This document shows, piece by piece, positions 1 to 6,774 of a DNA stretch of 14,864 nucleotides; within the stretch, counting starts at the first letter, position 1, and every line of letters starts with the position of its first letter. The notes under the pieces were generated by a model. It had not been told where the DNA came from. It saw only the letters and a list, made by a program, of their open reading frames with translations, and ran no database searches. The translations under genes were made by a program, and so were the position numbers. Origin of the DNA: Candidatus Zixiibacteriota bacterium (lineage in GTDB: Bacteria; Zixibacteria; MSB-5A5; GN15; JAAZOE01); NCBI GenBank assembly GCA_028700875.1, contig JAQVRW010000031.1, positions 1 through 14,864 of the forward strand, read 5' to 3'.

Positions 1-2
1 GG

Positions 3-557
3 CTACTGCTTCTTCGCAGGCGGTGCGGCCGCAGCCTTCTTGTATTCGATCTTCAACGCCGGGACGATGGTCTTGGCGTTCACATCGACCAGCATCAGGC
101 TGCTGTTGGGCGGGTAAGCCGTGGTATCGATGGCGAACGCCCCCGGTTTCTTTTCTCCCTTAGCCGAAAGGAAAATCCGCGCCACTTCGCCTTTGCCCAC
201 CGGCAGCGGCGGTTTGACGGGATCCATGAAGGCGATGCCGCCGACGTCCATGATCTGCTTGACGGTATCGACCTGCGAGGACTTCAGCGCGAACCCTTCT
301 ATACGGGTGCCCTTGAAGACAACCGAGTCGACGAATATCTTGGCGATGCCGGCCGTGTACTTCAGGGGGATATCGATAGCCGCGAGTTCTTCATCGTTCC
401 AGACATGGGCCGAAACCATCCACTTGCCATCGGCAATGGTTTCCACATATAACGACACGGTATCGACCTTGCCGATCGGATCATCCTGGGCAAAAGCGAC
501 ACCGGCGGTCAGACACAAACCCATGGCAATACAGGCAACTACAAGTTTGAATGACAT
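3..557 (-). CDS. Secreted cohesin-like beta-sandwich protein
   Basis: This gene encodes a 184-residue exported protein of unknown function. I placed the start at 557, not at the upstream in-frame TTG, because a GGAGG lies six bases before this ATG and overlaps the longer version. The N-terminus is a Sec signal peptide with a hydrophobic core and a likely signal peptidase I site after AFA (residue ~23). The mature part alternates short beta-type stretches, with patterns such as VWNDEELAAIDIPL and VDSVVFKGTRIEGF that recall cohesin-type domains of secreted bacterial proteins; that family link is my inference. The C-terminus is an Ala/Pro/Lys tail. It lies 12 bases after the TPR lipoprotein gene and is probably co-transcribed with it, so both products may act in the periplasm or on the cell surface. 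No cysteine remains after signal cleavage and no catalytic motif is visible. Confidence 0.8.
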   Translation of the reverse strand: MSFKLVVACIAMGLCLTAGVAFAQDDPIGKVDTVSLYVETIADGKWMVSAHVWNDEELAAIDIPLKYTAGIAKIFVDSVVFKGTRIEGFALKSSQVDTVKQIMDVGGIAFMDPVKPPLPVGKGEVARIFLSAKGEKKPGAFAIDTTAYPPNSSLMLVDVNAKTIVPALKIEYKKAAAAPPAKKQ

Positions 558-569
558 GTAATCCTCCAA

Positions 570-2114
570 TTACTCTATTGATTCAAGATTGAACTTAGGT
601 TTTTCATCCTGAGGTATCTTGGTGCTGTCGGTGGTTCCGAACGCGGCCTGGAGCCGGTCGAGATAATTCTTGGCCAGGACGGAATCCTTCATCTCCAGGT
701 AAGCCACGCGGGCGGCGTTGTACAACGCGCGCGCCGCCAACGGCGATTGGGGAGCGATGGTGTATATTTTGTCCAATGTTTCCAGGGCTTCACGCCAGCG
801 GTCGGTGCGGCGGTACGTATCGGCCAGGAAGGTATAGGCGGCGATGGCCATCGGTTGACCCTGGCGGTTTCGGGCGGCGTTCTGGTAGAACTCGATCGCC
901 CGATTGAACCAGACATCGGCCATCTTCTGATCCTTGATGGCGGCGAAATGCTCGGGGATGTAAAGAGCCACCCGAAACGCCTCTTCGGAATAGGGGTAGT
1001 TCTCCATCAACCATTGGTATTCCGATAAGGCGCGATCCCATCGTCCCTGTTGTTCGAAAGCCTGGGCATATTGCAATTGAGCCGGCGCCACCAACTGGGG
1101 AAACCGTTCGAATTTCTTCTTGGCATCGGCCAATATCTGGCGTCCCTCTTCATACTCTTTCACCTGACACAGCGCGCCGCCCAGTCGAAGCATGGTCCGG
1201 CCCACGGTGGTGCTGTCGGGTTTTCGATCGAGTATTTGACGGTACAACGCGATGGCCCGCCGGGGATCGTTTTTCGGACCTTCATAGATGCCCGCGATCA
1301 AAGCCTCCGCCTGAACCGCGATCTGATCGGTCGAATCCTTGACCCGCTGTAATTCGGCAATCGCCTCGTCCCACTTTTCCACCATGGCGTATGTCCGGCC
1401 GGCATAAATGGAGGCGCTTCGGGCGGTCGGGGTTCCCGGATAGGATGATTTGAGACGGCCGTAATAATCCAAAGCCTCTTGAACGAATCGGGATATCTTG
1501 CCGGAATCCTTTTTCGCCTGGGCGATTTTTATCTTGTCCACCGGAATGGCGATGACATCGGCATTGACCCGTTGCAGCGAGTCCCAGGGAGGGTAGTATT
1601 CCGCCAGGAGACGGTCATAGATGGCCAGTGTCGAGTCCAGCATGTTCAACGAGCGGTAGGTCAAGGCCAAAGCGAGGGTCGCCCCGCCCAAATCCGCACG
1701 GTCGGCAGGAATCTCGCGCCCGATGCTCCGATAAGCGGCAATGACCGAATCGGGTTGCTTTTGAGAAGTATAAAAACGGGCCAGTTGAGCCTGGGCCGAA
1801 ACTGCCATTCGCTCCATCGCGATCCGGACGGAATCATCACCCGAAACCCGATCTTCGCCGCGATGATCGAAATAGTACTTCAAGATTTGTTGATACGCGG
1901 ACTTGAGAGCAGTGCTGTCTGCGGTGGTGGCTAGTTCAGGCTGAATGTTGATTTTTTCAGCGGCCTTCCCGGCGGAATAAAAGAGCTTTTCCATGTCATA
2001 GCGGATCTTCTGGCCAGAATCCCGGCTACATCCGCCGGCGACGAGGGCGAGAATCACGATGGCTATCGGAATGACCGCTTGTTTCATACTTGATATTATC
2101 TTATAACCCGGCAT
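570..2114 (-). CDS. TPR-repeat lipoprotein
   Basis: This gene encodes a ~514-residue lipoprotein made almost wholly of tetratricopeptide-type helical repeats. The N-terminal hydrophobic segment ends in LVAGGC, a permissive lipobox that predicts lipidation at Cys29. TPR-like helix pairs run through roughly residues 110-495; the clearest are around WDEAIAELQRV, PRRAIALYRQIL, WDRALSEYQWLMENYP and WREALETLDKIYTIAP. Such repeats bind other proteins, and outer-membrane lipoproteins of this shape (BamD and YbgF-like families) work in envelope assembly; no specific partner can be named here. Start choice is uncertain. ATGs at 2120, 2114 and 2087 are in frame; an AAGGG sits nine bases before 2114, three before 2120, and 2087 has no good site, though it would give the most typical lipoprotein signal peptide. 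It is first in a two-gene unit with the secreted protein that follows it. Confidence 0.85.
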   Translation of the reverse strand: MPGYKIISSMKQAVIPIAIVILALVAGGCSRDSGQKIRYDMEKLFYSAGKAAEKINIQPELATTADSTALKSAYQQILKYYFDHRGEDRVSGDDSVRIAMERMAVSAQAQLARFYTSQKQPDSVIAAYRSIGREIPADRADLGGATLALALTYRSLNMLDSTLAIYDRLLAEYYPPWDSLQRVNADVIAIPVDKIKIAQAKKDSGKISRFVQEALDYYGRLKSSYPGTPTARSASIYAGRTYAMVEKWDEAIAELQRVKDSTDQIAVQAEALIAGIYEGPKNDPRRAIALYRQILDRKPDSTTVGRTMLRLGGALCQVKEYEEGRQILADAKKKFERFPQLVAPAQLQYAQAFEQQGRWDRALSEYQWLMENYPYSEEAFRVALYIPEHFAAIKDQKMADVWFNRAIEFYQNAARNRQGQPMAIAAYTFLADTYRRTDRWREALETLDKIYTIAPQSPLAARALYNAARVAYLEMKDSVLAKNYLDRLQAAFGTTDSTKIPQDEKPKFNLESIE

Positions 2115-2337
2115 TGGCATCGACCCTTATACTACTAATCGCCACTAAGATCTAAAATCTCAAGGGGTTTGGGGAATTCTCCACCTATTTTCTGTCCTGG
2201 TTTTTGTCGGTCATTTCGGCCTCCCTGCCAGCCGTACCGAGGTGATAATTCCCTACAAATGCAAGCTCCCCGTCAAGTGTTGCCTCGAGAGTTTCTCCGC
2301 CCTGCTCCGGCCAGATAGGGGATAATGCTTACGTATA

Positions 2338-2366
2338 AAGGTAGCTTGAGCGACTCTGGTTGTCAA
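2338..2366 (-). promoter_or_regulatory. Candidate promoter for the TPR lipoprotein unit
   Basis: On the minus strand a perfect TTGACA (2361-2366) is followed after exactly 17 bases by TACCTT (2338-2343), a weak match to a -10 box. It points toward the TPR lipoprotein gene and would leave an untranslated leader of about 220 bases. Inside the leader a nine-codon open frame (2185-2214, MTDKNQDRK) follows a GGGAGG at good spacing and could be a leader peptide. No known riboswitch was recognised. Confidence 0.35.
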
Positions 2367-2390
2367 GCATTGGAACGAGAGGCCGGGTCA

Positions 2391-2420
2391 TAAAAAAAGC
2401 CCGCCGGGAGGCGGGCTTTT
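2391..2420 (-). terminator. Intrinsic terminator after the PEP-CTERM gene
   Basis: A seven-pair GC-rich stem (GCCCGCC at 2399-2405, GGCGGGC at 2410-2416) encloses a four-base loop. Read on the minus strand it is followed by seven T residues (2392-2398), the textbook form of a rho-independent terminator. It lies about 30 bases after the PEP-CTERM stop codon. The other side carries only four T residues, so termination in the plus direction would be weaker. Confidence 0.9.
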
Positions 2421-2450
2421 GTGAAAATCGTATAATTTGCTAAGAGACAA

Positions 2451-3209
2451 TTACTTGCGACGAGTGATGAGGCCAAATCCGAACAGGCCAAGTCCCAGTA
2501 GAAAAACGGTTGCGGGTTCAGGTATCGGCATAAAGGTCCGTTCGATTAGATCATTGCCGCACCCGAGGGTGGTATGGAAGAACAGATTAGATACGCCATC
2601 CCAACCGGTGATATTGCTGCGGCTGATTTTCCATTCCATCGTATAGGTGTCGCCATTGCCCGGGGCAAGAGGATTCGTTTCCAAGCCCTGCCAGAAGTTC
2701 ATCACCTGATTCGTGCCGCCGAGGACATTACCGGTGGCCATTTCAAAAGCGCCGATCCGATTCCGAATTGTGGTGTTGCCGTAATAGCTGCCCGGTTTAT
2801 TGTTGATGAAATTCCAGGTTTTGACCGAAACCAGGTTTCCCGTGGAAACGTCGAGCGCGAAGGCGTTTTTATTGGCGCTCGTCCCGAAGAAGATGTCTCC
2901 CTGGTTGAAACTTGTGCCCCAACCCGTGGAATAGGCACTCATCCCGAAGGACTTGGTCAGGCCGACATAGAGGTAGTCATTGTCCATGGCCATGAACATG
3001 CCTTCGAGATCAAAAGCTTCACCACCTTCACCCAAGTTACCCGGTGACGGCAGATACCCGACCCCGCTGGGATAGTTGATCGGCGCCGTATTGTTGTCGG
3101 CATCAAACGGGGTATCCCCGAAATCGTTATATGTCCAGTTGAATCCCATGGCCACGCTCGTGAAGCAGAACATGACGACGGCGATCAGGAGGGGCGAGAA
3201 GCGTTTCAT
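2451..3209 (-). CDS. PEP-CTERM sorting domain surface protein
   Basis: This gene encodes a 252-residue exported protein with a PEP-CTERM sorting tail. The N-terminal signal peptide has a likely cleavage site after AMG (residue ~22). The last 23 residues have the full tripartite signal: the PEP motif (PEPATVF), a hydrophobic helix rich in Leu, Gly and Phe, and the basic end RRK. In this family an exosortase in the inner membrane recognises the tail and the protein is sent to the surface, often with exopolysaccharide genes; no exosortase is in the window. The middle is Gly, Asn and aromatic rich, with DYLYVGLTKSFG and YTMEWKIS stretches of the kind seen in beta-sandwich carbohydrate-binding-like domains (inference), and a single Cys in TTLGCGNDLIE. 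A GAGG eight bases before the ATG supports the start. It is a single-gene unit closed by the terminator that follows it. Confidence 0.9.
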   Translation of the reverse strand: MKRFSPLLIAVVMFCFTSVAMGFNWTYNDFGDTPFDADNNTAPINYPSGVGYLPSPGNLGEGGEAFDLEGMFMAMDNDYLYVGLTKSFGMSAYSTGWGTSFNQGDIFFGTSANKNAFALDVSTGNLVSVKTWNFINNKPGSYYGNTTIRNRIGAFEMATGNVLGGTNQVMNFWQGLETNPLAPGNGDTYTMEWKISRSNITGWDGVSNLFFHTTLGCGNDLIERTFMPIPEPATVFLLGLGLFGFGLITRRK

Positions 3210-3812
3210 AATCTATACCTCGAAAACAAGTGTTTCAAACCTTTACATGAGAGGAATAAGCAATTTGTATGCCGTCAAACAGCGGACTCGGCGGCTCCTC
3301 GTAACCTGCGGCTAAATAATGAATTACAGTATGCGTAAAACCGGCTTGTCCGAGGTTGTTTTTCGGTTCCCACCACAGTTGTACAATCCGTAGACATATT
3401 TTCTGGATATTGTCAACTCATTGCGAGGGAGAGTATTGAGTATTGCGATGAGAGAATATCGGGTAATATGCGGAACCAGACCATGACCAGAAGGGGTCGG
3501 CTCTGCCTTGTACGGGCCTATCAACATCGCCATAAGGTGTTATCGAGAAATGGATTATGTGAAGCGGCGAGTGCGCGCGGGTGATTTTGTTGTCGATCAA
3601 TTGATTTTCCATCACTTTTGAAATCGTTAATTTTGACGATGGAATTGTCCAACTCCCGTACAGTGGCGGGAGACACGCTTGCGAGCTGTCAAGGCGTTAT
3701 AAAACAATGAGTTAGGCGATCTGGGTCGACAACTGATGGCCGTTCATAATCTGTATAGGATTGATGGTAAAGACGGATGCCTCCCCTTATTTGAAAGAGA
3801 TGGAGGTAACCT
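3210..3812. other. Gene-free boundary between host genes and phage module
   Basis: About 600 bases separate the PEP-CTERM start codon from the portal gene, and I see no convincing gene. Short open frames on the minus strand (3324-3533 and 3418-3615) lack ribosome sites and signal features. A minus-strand TTGACA at 3411-3416 could be the -35 box of the PEP-CTERM promoter, but a good -10 is missing. On the plus strand TATAAA at 3698-3703 could be the -10 box of a late promoter for the phage module, without a clear -35. The stretch is more AT-rich than the genes beside it. It is the natural place for an attachment site or the decayed early region of a prophage, but the partner site would lie outside the window. 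Confidence 0.5.
3653..3672 (+). repeat. Short inverted repeat upstream of the phage module
   Basis: CTCCCG (3653-3658) and CGGGAG (3667-3672) can form a six-pair stem with an eight-base loop. No T-run follows, so it is not an intrinsic terminator in the plus direction. It lies 140 bases before the portal gene and about 25 before the TATAAA element, so it might be an operator or an mRNA structure. It may also be chance. Confidence 0.3.
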
Positions 3813-5078
3813 ATGGAAGCTTTGCGGTCAGTTGGAAGAGTTTCTTCTCTAGCGGCGGTCGATGCCATTCATCCGAAGGGGCGTCGCGCTCTGCCGTTTT
3901 GCGGAAGTTGGGACAATGTTCGGGGTATCACCTTTCTGCCTAATGAATGGCGGGAAAGCCGTTTTCGAGTTCGTCTGTATCGATTCATGGCCGAATCGAT
4001 TCCCTTGATCGGGGCCGTCATCTGGACCTGGGGCCGACTGGCCGCGGCTCCGGGGCGGTTTGTCTACAGCAAAAACGATCGGCTTTATGAGGACCCGCAG
4101 GCGGATATGGTGCTTGGGGCTCTTTTTGGGCGGATCAACCGGGTCTGTTTTGGGCATCCCGGGCGGGAGGAGGACCTTCTCCCTCCGTTCTTCCAATCGC
4201 TTTTTCTCGATGGCGCCGTGCTGGGCAGAATGGAGTTTTTCGCGGATATGTCGGGCGTTTCGACCTTTCGCTTTTTCGATTCGGCCAAAATCGAAGTCGA
4301 TATCGATTCCTCGGGAAATATCCGAGTCGTGGAAGCCGCCGATTCCGGCGATCATGTCCACAGCGGCCCCGATCTGTTTTATTATGCCCTCAATGCCAGC
4401 CTGTCGCAACCGTACGGCCGCTCGATCATCAAGGCAGTGCCGTTCGTGGCTCATATCGAGCAACAATTGCTGGACGATATGCAACGGTCGATGCACAACG
4501 CCGGCTACCATCGACTGCATGTAAAGATTCATCCTCCGGATAAACGGGAAGGGGAATCGGACGAGGCATATGCCGATCGGGCCAATGGATATTTCGACAG
4601 CACCGTGGCGATGATTCGGGATATTGAGACGGAGGACAACCCGGTCACCTGGGATGATGTCACGATCGAGCATATCGGACCATCGTCGGCCGGCGGGGCC
4701 AAGACCAGCAATTGGTATCTCAATCATCGCGCCATGATCGAGGAAATCTGCAGCGGCACGCACTTGTCGCCATTTCTCCTGGGATATTCCTACAACGCCA
4801 CGACCAATTGGGCGCAGTTCAAATATGATCTGGTGATGCGCCAGGTGCGGTCGGTGCAAAGCGCGGCGATCAGTTTTCTCAACTGGCTGGCCAATATCGA
4901 GCTGGCTCTGAAGGGATTCGATTGCACGGCGGAGTGGCGTTTCGACAATACCCTTCCGGCTCTGGCCGGGGAGCAGGCCGAGGTCAAGAACAAGGAATCC
5001 GCCAGCATCATCAATCTCTACACCGCCGGATTAATCGACAAGGAAACGGCTTCCCGGGCGGCAAGTCGTCTGGTGTAG
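3813..5078 (+). CDS. Phage portal protein
   Basis: This gene encodes a 421-residue protein that I read as the portal, the dodecameric ring at the unique capsid vertex through which DNA is packaged and to which terminase and tail connectors dock. The evidence is the overall pattern: an N-terminal arm, the segment LSQPYGRSIIKAV (residues ~197-209) that begins the long helical part in many portals, a charged acidic loop (~243-256), the segment SGTHLSPFLLGYSYNATT (~314-331) typical of the wing-to-crown region in DUF935-like and SPP1-like portals, and a long helix ending in a short C-terminal region. Length fits the family. The start is set by a GGAGG seven bases upstream. It is the first gene of the plus-strand module and ends eight bases before the terminase start. 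Portal preceding terminase reverses the usual order. Confidence 0.85.
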   Translation: MEALRSVGRVSSLAAVDAIHPKGRRALPFCGSWDNVRGITFLPNEWRESRFRVRLYRFMAESIPLIGAVIWTWGRLAAAPGRFVYSKNDRLYEDPQADMVLGALFGRINRVCFGHPGREEDLLPPFFQSLFLDGAVLGRMEFFADMSGVSTFRFFDSAKIEVDIDSSGNIRVVEAADSGDHVHSGPDLFYYALNASLSQPYGRSIIKAVPFVAHIEQQLLDDMQRSMHNAGYHRLHVKIHPPDKREGESDEAYADRANGYFDSTVAMIRDIETEDNPVTWDDVTIEHIGPSSAGGAKTSNWYLNHRAMIEEICSGTHLSPFLLGYSYNATTNWAQFKYDLVMRQVRSVQSAAISFLNWLANIELALKGFDCTAEWRFDNTLPALAGEQAEVKNKESASIINLYTAGLIDKETASRAASRLV

Positions 5079-5086
5079 TCGCGCCT

Positions 5087-6430
5087 GTGGCCAAGACATT
5101 CGAACCGGGACGGGTCAGTTGGCGTCGGGCGCTCGGCGATCCGGTTTACTTCGCCCGCAAGGTTCTCGGAATTCATCCGCATCCCGGCCAGTCGGCCTGG
5201 CTGGCAGGTTCCAATCGCCCGGAAAACCTGCTGGCCACCGGCAATCGCTGGGGCAAATCATACGTGCAGGCGATCAAGCTTCTGCACAGGGCGATGTTCC
5301 GGATTCGGCCTCTGAAATATGACGCGGGCGGCCGCTATACGATCGTGGCCGCCTCAATTACCCAGGATCAGGCCAATATCATTTTCAATACGGCGGTCAG
5401 GATCGTCAGAAGCAACACCGTGCTGTCGGCCATCGTCAAGTCGATCAAACGAACGCCTTATCCGGAGATGGTTTTCGGCAACGGGGCGGTGCTGACCGCC
5501 CGGACGACGCAGAATCGGGGGAATTATCTGCTGGGGAACGATTACGACCTGTTTTCATTCGATGAAGCCGCGTTCGAGACCGATCCGGAATACCTGATCA
5601 ACGACGTGATCATGATGCGTCTGGCGGACCGGGACGGTCGCTTGGACCTGATCTCCACGCCCAACGGCAAGAACTGGTTTTACCGGCGGATGCTGGAATT
5701 GGAGAAGGATCCCGACCGGGGGTACGTGCAGTTCGGCGACAGCCGCGACAACCCGTACCTGTCCCAGTGCGCCCTCGACCGGCGAATAAAAAGCCTTCCA
5801 TCCGACCGGGTGGCGCAAAACATCGCCGGGCAATTCGTCGATAACAGCCTGACCATCTTTTCCAACGCCGACATCGAGCAAGCGCTGAAAGAAAAGACGC
5901 TGGAGGGGCGGCAGTCGGATCATCAATACATATCCGGATGGGACCTAGCCCGCAAGAAGACCTACACGGTCGGGATGACGTTCGATGTCACGCAGAAACC
6001 GTACCGGATGGTTGCCTTCACCCGATTCAACAACCGCGACTGGGCGGACGTGATCGAGGCAATCAGGAGAATGCAGGCCGAATACAAGAGCATGCTGGTG
6101 GTTGACGGCACCGGGTTGGGGGATGTCATCCTATCAGAGCTGGCCGATCTCAACCCGATCGGCGTGATTTTTTCGCCACGTCAAAAGGCGGAGCTGTTGG
6201 GGAATCTGCTGCTTCTGCACAATCGCGGGGAGATCATCTACAATGACGCGATTCAGAATGATCCGGGCAGCAAAGCGTGGAGTTTGGAGCAAGAGATGCG
6301 GGAGGTCACCTGGGAGGATAACAATCGATATGACGCCGTCATGGCAATGGCCCTGGCAGTCTGGCCGAAACGAAGCCGTATCCTGTTCCCCGGCGCCGGC
6401 CCTCTACCGGTCCGGGTAACGACCTTATGA
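5087..6430 (+). CDS. terL: Phage terminase large subunit
   Basis: This gene encodes a 447-residue packaging motor: an ATPase that pumps DNA into the prohead, joined to a nuclease that cuts the concatemer. The ATPase domain has a Walker A-type loop TGNRWGKS (residues 51-58), Walker B with catalytic acid LFSFDE (155-160), and a coupling motif STPNG (190-194). The RNase H-like nuclease domain has three acidic residues at the expected spacing: Asp286 in ISGWDLA, Asp340 in LVVDGTG, and Asp416 in NNRYDAVMA. All key residues are present, so it should be active. I chose the GTG at 5087 because the frame further upstream overlaps the portal gene and reads as a shadow of it. There is no strong ribosome site, which suggests coupling to portal translation. 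No small-subunit gene is recognised nearby. Confidence 0.93.
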   Translation: MAKTFEPGRVSWRRALGDPVYFARKVLGIHPHPGQSAWLAGSNRPENLLATGNRWGKSYVQAIKLLHRAMFRIRPLKYDAGGRYTIVAASITQDQANIIFNTAVRIVRSNTVLSAIVKSIKRTPYPEMVFGNGAVLTARTTQNRGNYLLGNDYDLFSFDEAAFETDPEYLINDVIMMRLADRDGRLDLISTPNGKNWFYRRMLELEKDPDRGYVQFGDSRDNPYLSQCALDRRIKSLPSDRVAQNIAGQFVDNSLTIFSNADIEQALKEKTLEGRQSDHQYISGWDLARKKTYTVGMTFDVTQKPYRMVAFTRFNNRDWADVIEAIRRMQAEYKSMLVVDGTGLGDVILSELADLNPIGVIFSPRQKAELLGNLLLLHNRGEIIYNDAIQNDPGSKAWSLEQEMREVTWEDNNRYDAVMAMALAVWPKRSRILFPGAGPLPVRVTTL

Positions 6431-6433
6431 CCC

Positions 6434-6544
6434 TCAGATCTCGGTGAGGGTGAAAGTCATCGCCAGGATAAAGATTGTGACGCCGAGAATAGCGGCCAGC
6501 GTCCAGTGAAACACCCGAGGAAGAGATTTTTTCCGCTTTATCAT
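6434..6544 (-). CDS. Small single-pass membrane protein
   Basis: This short gene would encode a 36-residue protein with a basic N-terminus (MIKRKKSLPR) and one hydrophobic helix from about residue 13 to 34. The basic end predicts that it stays inside. An AGGAAAGGTG element lies eight or more bases before the ATG. It is convergent with the terminase gene, their stop codons being only three bases apart, and it lies on the strand opposite to the phage module. No family is recognised. It could be a small holin- or toxin-like peptide or a host-type membrane microprotein. The case rests on the clean charge and hydrophobicity pattern, the ribosome site and the tight fit between neighbours; a chance open frame cannot be excluded at this length. 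Confidence 0.5.
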   Translation of the reverse strand: MIKRKKSLPRVFHWTLAAILGVTIFILAMTFTLTEI

Positions 6545-6774
6545 ATATATCACACCTTTCCTGATTACCCATACAGCAAAGGGTGTTCCCGAATCCGGGC
6601 TTGGCTCCCGACGGCGCATGTCGTTGGTAGGCAGTCGTTTGCAAATGTCCGTTTGCGCCTGTCACGTCGTTTCCTGCAGACGGTTGCAAACCCGTGTCAA
6701 GCTGACCTCCGATTTTACTACTACTTTGATGGTGATTACGAAAGCGCTGCCTATTTCAGGAGAATGGAGGAACG
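6545..6774. other. Intergenic region before the protease fusion
   Basis: These 230 bases lie between the divergent start codons of the small membrane protein and the protease gene, so they should hold promoters in both directions. I found no -35/-10 pair that I can support. The stretch contains the GTTTGCAA inverted repeat listed separately, and it ends with a GGAGG four bases before the protease ATG. Confidence 0.5.
6637..6691. repeat. Inverted repeat GTTTGCAA / TTGCAAAC
   Basis: Eight-base arms (6637-6644 and 6684-6691) are perfect inverted copies separated by 39 bases, and a third partial copy, GTTTGCG, lies at 6651-6657. The copies sit in the divergent intergenic region. This could be a binding site for a dimeric regulator; no regulator gene is in the window. 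Confidence 0.35.

Noticed and set aside
3264..3330. Possible riboswitch in the PEP-CTERM leader (GCCGAGTCCG resembles the 5' part of ydaO-type aptamers)
   Set aside because: The remaining conserved parts (GGAGGAACCG and CAGCTAAC) are absent and too little leader remains; c-di-GMP aptamer signatures are also missing.
3324..3615. Two overlapping minus-strand frames upstream of the PEP-CTERM gene
   Set aside because: Neither has a ribosome site, hydrophobic pattern or recognisable domain. The shared stretch might be an intergenic repeat, but only one copy is in the window.
3849..4859. 336-codon open frame on the minus strand across the portal gene
   Set aside because: It is antisense to a well-supported portal gene, has no ribosome site and reads as low-complexity His/Arg/Ile-rich sequence; it arises from the codon bias of the real gene.
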